Positions 8,124 through 14,027 of a stretch of 14,027 nucleotides of DNA are shown in pieces. The position numbers were made by a program, and so were the translations under genes. Under the pieces are notes generated by a model. That model did no database searches, was not told the origin of the DNA, and worked only from the letters and a program-made list of their open reading frames with translations. Within the stretch, counting starts at the first letter, position 1. Every line of letters begins with the position of its first letter. The stretch comes from Planctomycetota bacterium (GTDB lineage: Bacteria; Planctomycetota; PUPC01; JACPCR01): contig JASLXP010000360.1 in assembly GCA_030740295.1 (NCBI GenBank), forward strand, positions 1 to 14,027, read 5' to 3'.

Positions 8124-9593
8124 CTAGCTCCGTTCTCCTTCGGGCATGAAGGGACGGTACAACTGCCGCCAATAGGCCGGGCCGCGCCGGGATTCGCCGT
8201 GCAGCGGCGCCTCGGTGTGGATCAGGCGGTCGAGCAAGGCGCGGGTCATGCCCTCACGCATCTCCGCATACTCCGCCCGGTCGTAAAGATTGGTGATTTC
8301 ATGAGGGTCGGATTCGAGGTCGTAGAGCTCGCCAAAGGGCTGTCCCGGATAGTGAACCAGTTTGTACTTCTCGCCTCGCAGCATCTTGACCGCGCCGCTT
8401 TCGGCATAAACGTACTGGCGGGGCGGCGGCGCGTGTCCGGACAGCGCGCGACAGAGGCTCAGGCCCTGGATTTCGGGCCCGACGTCGAGTCCAGCACAAT
8501 CCAGAAGAGTCGGGCAGAGATCGATCAGCTCAACCATCTCGTCGCATACGCGGCCCTCATCGGAGACAGGCGAGCGAATCACCATGGGGACGCGGAGCCC
8601 GCAGTCATAGAGCATGGGGAATTCGTCGATACTTTTGGTGAGCATTCCGAATTCGCCGAGGAACTCTCCGTGGTCCGAGCAGAAAGCCACGACCGTATTG
8701 TCGAGCAGGCCGCATGATTCGAGCGCAGCCATGATCTTGCCTACCTGGTCATCGACGAGCGTTGTAGCGCCGTAGTAGTAAGCCATGGCTTTTCGCAGTT
8801 TGGGCTCGTCCAGATTCTCATAGTTCACGCGACGCCCCGACCGGCGGAACTCGGCGTGTATCGGCGGCTTGTCCGAAAGATCGGCGCCGATGAAACTCTG
8901 TGGCAAGGGCATCTCTGCCGGGTCATACATCGAAGCATACGGCTCCGGGCAGTCGAACGGCATGTGCGGATTGGGTAGCCCGACAAACATGAAGAACGGC
9001 TCATTCGCCGGTTGGCTCTGAATGAACTCGACCGCGCGATCACCGACCCAACTGTCGATGAATGCCTCCGCCGGCATGGGATTCACGTTGGCCTGAAAGT
9101 TATCCCAGTACTCGTCCGTGCCGTGGATGGCGTATGCCTCTCTGGCAATTTCCCAATACCCGTTTTCCTTGAGCCAGGTCTTGTAGTCTTCACGCAGGCA
9201 GTCGGGCGAGGTGGCCCCTGAGTGCTGCCCGCCACTGAGCATCGTGTCGGTAAAGGACGCCTTCTCCTTTTGCTCGAACAGATGTAGTTTTCCCACGCCG
9301 ATGCTGCGGTATCCGGCGGTGATGAAACGTTCGCCGAGCGTCGTCTCGTTATCCGCCATGGCCGCATGATTAGAGACGGCGCCGTTGACGTGCGGATACC
9401 GGCCCGTAAGTAGCGCCGACCGGCTGGGAAGGCACTGAGGGTGCTGCGCGAATGTCCGATTGAAACGGGTGCCGGAAGCGGCCAGCGCGTCGATGTGCGG
9501 AGTCCTGATGACAGGATTGCCGTAACAGCCGACGCAATCCGCCCGAAGCTGATCGGCCAGGATGAGGATTACGTTCGTGGGCTGCGCGTTCAT
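8124..9593 (-). CDS. Formylglycine-dependent sulfatase (type I, alkaline phosphatase superfamily)
   Basis: The 489-residue product starts at ATG 9593, where the sulfatase fold begins at once (TNVILILADQLRADCVGCYG). A longer open frame upstream to 9827 overlaps the preceding gene and is not sulfatase-like. The active-site motif CLPSRSALLTGR places the cysteine to be converted to formylglycine at C54. Metal-site residues D14 and the D307-H308 pair (SDHGE), plus K102/H104 (GKLH) and K320 (LTKS), fit the family. Position 15 is Gln where many members have Asp. The protein hydrolyses sulfate esters; the neighbours suggest a polysaccharide substrate. No signal peptide is visible, unlike the neighbouring enzymes with visible N-termini, suggesting cytoplasmic action unless an upstream start is used. 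Length is normal for the family. It lies 88 bases after the LamG/DUF6067 gene on the same strand and is probably co-transcribed. It needs a maturation enzyme (FGE or anSME), not present in this window. Confidence 0.9.
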   Translation of the reverse strand: MNAQPTNVILILADQLRADCVGCYGNPVIRTPHIDALAASGTRFNRTFAQHPQCLPSRSALLTGRYPHVNGAVSNHAAMADNETTLGERFITAGYRSIGVGKLHLFEQKEKASFTDTMLSGGQHSGATSPDCLREDYKTWLKENGYWEIAREAYAIHGTDEYWDNFQANVNPMPAEAFIDSWVGDRAVEFIQSQPANEPFFMFVGLPNPHMPFDCPEPYASMYDPAEMPLPQSFIGADLSDKPPIHAEFRRSGRRVNYENLDEPKLRKAMAYYYGATTLVDDQVGKIMAALESCGLLDNTVVAFCSDHGEFLGEFGMLTKSIDEFPMLYDCGLRVPMVIRSPVSDEGRVCDEMVELIDLCPTLLDCAGLDVGPEIQGLSLCRALSGHAPPPRQYVYAESGAVKMLRGEKYKLVHYPGQPFGELYDLESDPHEITNLYDRAEYAEMREGMTRALLDRLIHTEAPLHGESRRGPAYWRQLYRPFMPEGERS

Positions 9594-9681
9594 CTGTCTC
9601 GAATGTCCTGAACTCGGTGTGGAGAAAGAGAAGTTATCCCATTCGCGTTGATTTGCCCGGCCAGTCTGGCAGATCGCGGCG

Positions 9682-12600
9682 CTACTTCGGCCGAAACTCG
9701 AACAGCCTGAAATCATGAGGCCGCACCGGGCATTTGAGCAGGCCGTCCTTCCACTCGAACTTGCCATCGGGGTCGTTGGCTTTACGGTCTTTAAGGGTGA
9801 CCTTTTTCTTGAAGCCGAGTTCTTCAAGCTCGGATTCTTCGTCGTCGGCGCCTGCCTCCAGGTCGCCGGCTTCGCGTTTGTCGCTCGTTTCCAATTCCTC
9901 CCCGGCGATGTCTTCCGCGTCGGGGGTCTTTAACTTTGTCAAATCCTGGTCGAAGTAGCTGAGGAGTGTTCTGTCGACGTCTCTGATTTGGATGACGTCA
10001 ACGGCGACGCTGCCGAAGCCCATGCGTTTGGGGTCGAGCCTGACTTCGGATTCGATGCGGGTGCGGCTCCAGTTGACCAGGGCAACGGCGCACCAGTTCT
10101 CGCGTTTCCAGGCACAGACGTAGAGACTTTCGTGGTCGTGGGTCCCGACGGGTTCGGCGTCCCAGTAGCCGACGAACTCTGTCTCAGGATCGAGGGCGAG
10201 CTGCGACTCTTTAATCCACTTCTTGTCGATCTCGTGCCGCCCTCCCAGATGGACAACTGTCCAGACGATGTCGTTGGCCAGGAGCGCGGCGGTGTAGGTG
10301 CGCCAACGCTGCCAGAGCATGGTCTGGTAGCTTTTCCAGTTGCCGCCCGTTCCGGCGAACCAGCCGAGCCACGTCGTGGTCAGCCCCCACTTTTCGTGGT
10401 TCATGAAACGGACGCGGGCTGGCGTCCAACTGTCCATAAAGTCGCGCTTCTGTCCGGCGGTGGTGTAGAAGTCTTCGCCATCGAGGATGACATCGAAGAA
10501 GGAATGGTACGGGATGAAGTAGGTGTGGGTCGTGTGGGAGCAGAGGTGCGGGCGGAGTCCGTGGTCGTGGAATATCTGGCGGGTGCGCTTCATGTGTTCG
10601 CGCTTCTGTCGCCACTGAAATCCGGGCTGCGTTGTGCCGTCTTCGCGCTCGTAGCTGACGGGCGCATCCCCCGAATCCATCGGGTAGTTGAAGCAGTTGT
10701 CATAGTAGATGCCGCGAGCGAAACCGCGGCGCACCCACTCGTTCCAGATCCAGGCACAGTAGTCGATCATCTCCGGGGTGTACTTGCGGCTCCGCCAGAC
10801 GTGCCCGCTCCATTCGCGGGTGTGATCGGGAAAGGAGTGGATGCCGGAAAGGTCGTGGTAGAGGCCCGCAGTCATCCGTTCGTGCGGTTTGGGGTCACGG
10901 CCGTACGTGCGGCGGAATCCGCGATCAAATTGAGGCTCTCGATGCGCCGCGCCCTGGGAGCCAAGCTCGCCGCGGTAACGCTGAGCAACCATTTCCCAAT
11001 CCATGTTCTCCGGGTGGCGATAAAACTGCGTGGCTTGCGTGCCTTTCAGATTGAAGCCGCAAAACGAATCTGGCAACACGCCCCAGCTCGGCGTCATACG
11101 GAAGCCTTTCTGCAGTGGCTTGACAGGTATCGGGTGGAGCCCGAACTCGAACGTGCGCGGCTCACTTATGGCTAAGGCATCGCTGATGATATTGAGGACG
11201 AGGCTGACGGTCTGGCCTTCTCGCCGAATCTCAACGCCCGGCGATTCCGTGCTGTAAGTCCAGCCCTTGTCGTTTTCCGCAAACCAAGCCATGCCCCGCA
11301 GGTCGCCGGCGAGCATGACGTAGGGAATGAAGCTGCCGCGCATCTTTCCGTGCAGTTGGACCCGCTTCCTGTCAAGGCTGGAGAACACCTGGCCTTCGCC
11401 ATCCGGTGTCGCTCCGATGTGTACGACGCGAGGATTGCGGAAACCATGCGCGCCACTCCACCAGTGAAGGAGACGGGAGGCGTCTTCCTTATGCGGGATG
11501 GTTAAGGAAAGATGCTGGATGCTGGATTCCCGGTTTTCGATGCCGTTCAGCGTGACGCTGAACCAGGTCATGCCGTCGAATTCGATGTATCCCTTGACCT
11601 CAGCATTGATGCCGGCCCCGGTAGACTTGCCGGTGAAGTCCGCGCGGACTTCGCCCTTTGTTTCGGCACGGAACGCGCCCGCGACGGGTCTGAGCTTCTG
11701 AGCGTTTCCACCTGCCGTCGCGGTGAGGGTGATGGGCGCGGCGAGGATCTCTTCGCCCGCAGAGATAAGCGATTCGGGCAGGCCGGAATCACTGAAACGA
11801 ATGTCACGACGCACGACCGAGAGCGTTTTGCCCTTCATCTCGACGGGCGTCCAGCCGGGCATTACTTTATCCGAGACTCCGATCTTGTTTCTCCACCAGG
11901 GCGGCTCTTTTCGGTCGAAGGTATCGACGACTTCGCAGATGGGTTTCCCCTCCGCGTCTCGGGCCACGGCTTTGACCTCGTAGCCGCCGAACTCCATTGG
12001 CGGCGTGGTCACACGACCCCTGATCTGGTCGCTATCCTTGCTCTCGAATTTCTGCTGGCCGATGGGCTCGTCTGCATTCTGGGGTGTCACGGTGACGAGG
12101 GCATCATTCACCTTGGCGAAGTCCGGAGTGAGCGGATAGAGCTGCACATCCACCTGGCCGAGGATGCCGTTGTACCCGAACGTCATTTCCATCGACGACA
12201 GCGGGTGGACCTCGCGTCGGGGATCAAAGAGTGCAGCGATGTTGGCGACTTCCGAAGGCGCGAGGGCGCGGTTGTAGATGCGAAAATCATCGACTGCGCA
12301 CTGTGAGCGATCGCGGCCGAACCGTAGCGCCAGTTCCTTTTTGGGGTCGAACTCTTTCACCTGCCAGTGCCATGCTTCCCAGTAAGGCCACGGCTCGCCG
12401 TCCAGGAAGAAGGTGCGCCGTTTATTCTCCCATGCCATACAGAGATGCATCCATCGGCCAGGATGGATATCGACGGGATGATGCCAGGCTTCGTTGTGGG
12501 GAGTCTGAGTGAGGGTGAAGTGCGCGACACGCTCATTCTCCCCCGCGAGGACTTCAAAGAGACGGATCGTCTTCTTGCCGTATGGGGCGAACTGATTCCA

Positions 12601-13752
12601 GGTGACTTCGTTGTTCCAGTTCAGCGGGCGCACCCAGAAAGCGATCGTGCCGCGGCCGGGCGCAAGCAGTTGCCCTCTGTACGTGAGAGGAACCGCGTCT
12701 TTGCCCGGATTCCCAACCGCCACCGCGTGCCCCTCGATCCCTTCGGCGAAAAGGGGGCGTGGCCTTTCCGGATCGATGAATTGCAGCAGCTTGCGCGCCT
12801 CTCCGATTTCGTCGGGCGCGACAACCTCGTCCGGCGCTTTGACGGGGATGAACGTGCGATTGAAGTTCAGGTGAAGAAGCAGATCGTTCGCGTCCCGAAA
12901 GTAAGGCCTACCTTCTTTTGCCGCGTTTCTGTTGTCGTTCAGGGCCCAGCCAAATGTACGCGGGTAGTACTCACGAACTCCGTTGGAGACTCGAAGCTCG
13001 TCCAGGACGCCCCGGAAGCCGGTCTTGGCCTTGCGGTCATTGCCGATTACATACCTGTTGAGCCCGCCCTTTTCACTTTTCAACGGTTTCTCAAACTGAA
13101 TCAATTCACCGTCAAGACGAAACTCGACAGTACTTCCCTGCCGCGCAAGGCTCACATGAGTCCAAAGTTCTTCTCTGAGCTGATAACTCGGCACACGCTG
13201 CACGAGACCTGCCCAGTCCAACTCGATGGATCCATCCTTAAGCAGCCGAAGAACGACAGGTCCGGCCCGCCGGTTCGCCGGATGGAACAGGTGCAGGATC
13301 GTGAACGCCTCACCCTTCGGTTTCTCAGGCTGCATCCAGAATTCAAGGGTCCCGCTCACCGGCAGCCTCCCCATTAACCGCCCGTCACCGCCGTCAAACC
13401 TCAGCCCGCCCCCGAACCGCCCCTGATTCGCGACAATCCTGCAAGCACCAATCAAATGCAGTTTCTCTCCTGACATCACTGCATTGGCCGCCGACCGGCC
13501 CTCCCCCTGTTCATCGGACGAGGGCAATGCTAAATCAAGCCCGCCGCCTTCCTCATCCTCCGGGTCTTCGAGTTCCGCTTCGACATCGTCCATTTCCAGA
13601 TCATCGAAATGAATGAGCCCCACCGTGTTGCCGTCGTAGCGGTAAGGTTCCCAGAAGATGGACTTAGGCTTTTCGGGGGTCTCCCCGCACGTGACAGACT
13701 GCAGGAGCAGAAGGTAAACGCTGAGGATGACGAGAGGGTTCCTGGCAGTCAT
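9682..13752 (-). CDS. Large secreted protein: two LamG-like domains plus DUF6067-type glycosidase region
   Basis: The frame opens at ATG 13869, but ATG 13752 directly precedes a good signal peptide (MTARNPLVILSVYLLLLQS), giving 1356 residues. ATG 13767 is also possible, and none has a clear ribosome-binding sequence. Numbering from 13752: residues about 44-266 form a LamG/concanavalin-like domain (VGLIHFDD, GRFGGGLRFDG, DELRVSNG) with an acidic insertion at 50-85. Residues about 346-516 form a second one (GRGTIAFWVRP, DDFRIYNRALAPSEV). From about 615 (PPWWRNKIGVSDKVMPGWTPVE) onward the sequence resembles DUF6067 proteins annotated as glycoside-hydrolase-domain proteins, with WFAENDKGW, IYYDNCFNY (D1018) and ILDGEDF (D1091, E1093) as candidate active-site segments of a TIM barrel. 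Another acidic linker lies near 1277-1312, before a short C-terminal strand region. The role is probably binding and hydrolysis of an extracellular glycan; the reaction is not established. The sulfatase gene follows 88 bases downstream. Confidence 0.78.
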   Translation of the reverse strand: MTARNPLVILSVYLLLLQSVTCGETPEKPKSIFWEPYRYDGNTVGLIHFDDLEMDDVEAELEDPEDEEGGGLDLALPSSDEQGEGRSAANAVMSGEKLHLIGACRIVANQGRFGGGLRFDGGDGRLMGRLPVSGTLEFWMQPEKPKGEAFTILHLFHPANRRAGPVVLRLLKDGSIELDWAGLVQRVPSYQLREELWTHVSLARQGSTVEFRLDGELIQFEKPLKSEKGGLNRYVIGNDRKAKTGFRGVLDELRVSNGVREYYPRTFGWALNDNRNAAKEGRPYFRDANDLLLHLNFNRTFIPVKAPDEVVAPDEIGEARKLLQFIDPERPRPLFAEGIEGHAVAVGNPGKDAVPLTYRGQLLAPGRGTIAFWVRPLNWNNEVTWNQFAPYGKKTIRLFEVLAGENERVAHFTLTQTPHNEAWHHPVDIHPGRWMHLCMAWENKRRTFFLDGEPWPYWEAWHWQVKEFDPKKELALRFGRDRSQCAVDDFRIYNRALAPSEVANIAALFDPRREVHPLSSMEMTFGYNGILGQVDVQLYPLTPDFAKVNDALVTVTPQNADEPIGQQKFESKDSDQIRGRVTTPPMEFGGYEVKAVARDAEGKPICEVVDTFDRKEPPWWRNKIGVSDKVMPGWTPVEMKGKTLSVVRRDIRFSDSGLPESLISAGEEILAAPITLTATAGGNAQKLRPVAGAFRAETKGEVRADFTGKSTGAGINAEVKGYIEFDGMTWFSVTLNGIENRESSIQHLSLTIPHKEDASRLLHWWSGAHGFRNPRVVHIGATPDGEGQVFSSLDRKRVQLHGKMRGSFIPYVMLAGDLRGMAWFAENDKGWTYSTESPGVEIRREGQTVSLVLNIISDALAISEPRTFEFGLHPIPVKPLQKGFRMTPSWGVLPDSFCGFNLKGTQATQFYRHPENMDWEMVAQRYRGELGSQGAAHREPQFDRGFRRTYGRDPKPHERMTAGLYHDLSGIHSFPDHTREWSGHVWRSRKYTPEMIDYCAWIWNEWVRRGFARGIYYDNCFNYPMDSGDAPVSYEREDGTTQPGFQWRQKREHMKRTRQIFHDHGLRPHLCSHTTHTYFIPYHSFFDVILDGEDFYTTAGQKRDFMDSWTPARVRFMNHEKWGLTTTWLGWFAGTGGNWKSYQTMLWQRWRTYTAALLANDIVWTVVHLGGRHEIDKKWIKESQLALDPETEFVGYWDAEPVGTHDHESLYVCAWKRENWCAVALVNWSRTRIESEVRLDPKRMGFGSVAVDVIQIRDVDRTLLSYFDQDLTKLKTPDAEDIAGEELETSDKREAGDLEAGADDEESELEELGFKKKVTLKDRKANDPDGKFEWKDGLLKCPVRPHDFRLFEFRPK
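11511..11524. repeat. Two perfect copies of the heptamer GATGCTG inside a coding region
   Basis: GATGCTG occurs twice in tandem and is followed by GATTCC. On the coding (minus) strand this is read as ESSIQH in the LamG/DUF6067 protein. GATGCTGGA also forms the last nine bases of the window (14019-14027). Two copies could be chance, so the link to a heptamer-repeat family is tentative. Confidence 0.35.
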
Positions 13753-13887
13753 AGTGGCGAAGAACATATCCCAACTGGCACGTAAATTCTTCACGACCTT
13801 TGCTGAGAGAGTCTGTCGTCGCAGCAGCGAAGCAGCAGCCTGTTCAGCCATCAATTCCATACTTGCCATCCCAGTTCTTATTTGTCG

Positions 13888-13906
13888 TCACTTGTTAGTG
13901 AACAAG
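13888..13906. promoter_or_regulatory. Overlapping palindromes upstream of the LamG/DUF6067 gene, operator-like
   Basis: Two perfect inverted repeats share bases: TCACT-N4-AGTGA (13888-13901) and CTTGTT-N4-AACAAG (13891-13906). They sit 19 bases upstream of the farthest possible start codon (13869) and about 136 bases upstream of the preferred one (13752), where a promoter or operator would be expected on the minus strand. No convincing -35/-10 pair was identified. The remaining bases 13907-14027 hold no gene I can support. Confidence 0.3.
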
Positions 13907-14027
13907 CAAATGAGGTCAGACGAACAGGACGAAACCAGGATTCTCTGCTACCTACTTAATGAGTAAGGCGCCGGGCTGGGATGGCCGGTGCTGTTTGAGC
14001 GGCGGTCTGTATGAGCATGATGCTGGA

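Noticed and set aside
9594..9827. N-terminal extension of the sulfatase to 9827
   Set aside because: The extra 78 residues are low-complexity, overlap the end of the upstream gene in another frame, and are not part of the sulfatase fold, which starts right at ATG 9593.
9988..11175. 395-codon open frame on the plus strand within the LamG/DUF6067 gene
   Set aside because: The opposite strand encodes recognisable domain sequence throughout; the plus-strand translation is low-complexity and unlike any family I know.
13690..13752. Lipoprotein signal in the LamG/DUF6067 protein (cysteine in QSVTCGE)
   Set aside because: The residues before the cysteine (S-V-T) do not make an acceptable lipobox, which needs a small residue such as G, A or S at -1 and usually L or V at -3.
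13800..13825. Twin-arginine (Tat) motif LLRRQTL in the upstream extension
   Set aside because: The hydrophobic segment begins almost 30 residues later, and the motif lacks the usual S/T-R-R-x-F-L-K pattern; the extension itself is doubtful.
13968..13982. Partial copy of the 7744-8020 palindrome (CGGGCTGGGAT) near the window end
   Set aside because: The shared stretch is about ten bases, lacks the matching arm and other hairpins, and could be chance in GC-rich DNA.

Overview
The window holds five protein-coding genes, all apparently devoted to breaking down a complex and probably sulfated polysaccharide. The gene set is a heparinase II/III-type lyase, an NEP-motif glycoside hydrolase with a CBM9-like tail, a parallel beta-helix protein with a PKD domain, a formylglycine-type sulfatase, and a double-LamG glycosidase-like protein of the DUF6067 type. 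Together with moderately high GC and long secreted multidomain enzymes, this resembles glycan-degradation loci of the Planctomycetes-Verrucomicrobia-Lentisphaerae group or related environmental phyla such as Hydrogenedentota. The lineage is an inference; no rRNA or taxonomic marker is present.

Layout. On the + strand, three genes follow one another: a lyase whose 5' end lies outside the window (1-2877), the glycoside hydrolase (3011-6007) and the beta-helix protein (about 6039-7646). The gap between the first two can fold into a nested hairpin. The second and third genes touch or overlap. On the - strand, the LamG/DUF6067 gene (starting near 13752) is followed after 88 bases by the sulfatase (9593-8124). 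The two transcription units converge on a 477-base gene-free region (7647-8123). Most of that region is a large nested palindrome, 7744-8020, built from four mirrored pairs of small hairpins.

How the parts could work together: the lyase would cleave uronic-acid linkages by beta-elimination. The two glycosidase-like enzymes would cut glycosidic bonds, with LamG, CBM9-like and PKD modules helping to bind glycan or cell surface. The beta-helix protein may be another lyase or hydrolase. The sulfatase would remove sulfate esters. Three of the five show N-terminal signal peptides, the lyase N-terminus is not visible, and the sulfatase shows none, so desulfation may take place inside the cell on imported fragments. 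The substrate cannot be read from the sequence. No transporter, SusC/D pair, regulator or sulfatase-maturation gene is in the window.

The most unusual non-coding features are the nested palindrome with stem-preserving changes, the structured leader at 2890-2964, the ambiguous start or possible mini-ORF relay at 5985-6042, and overlapping palindromes upstream of the LamG/DUF6067 gene.
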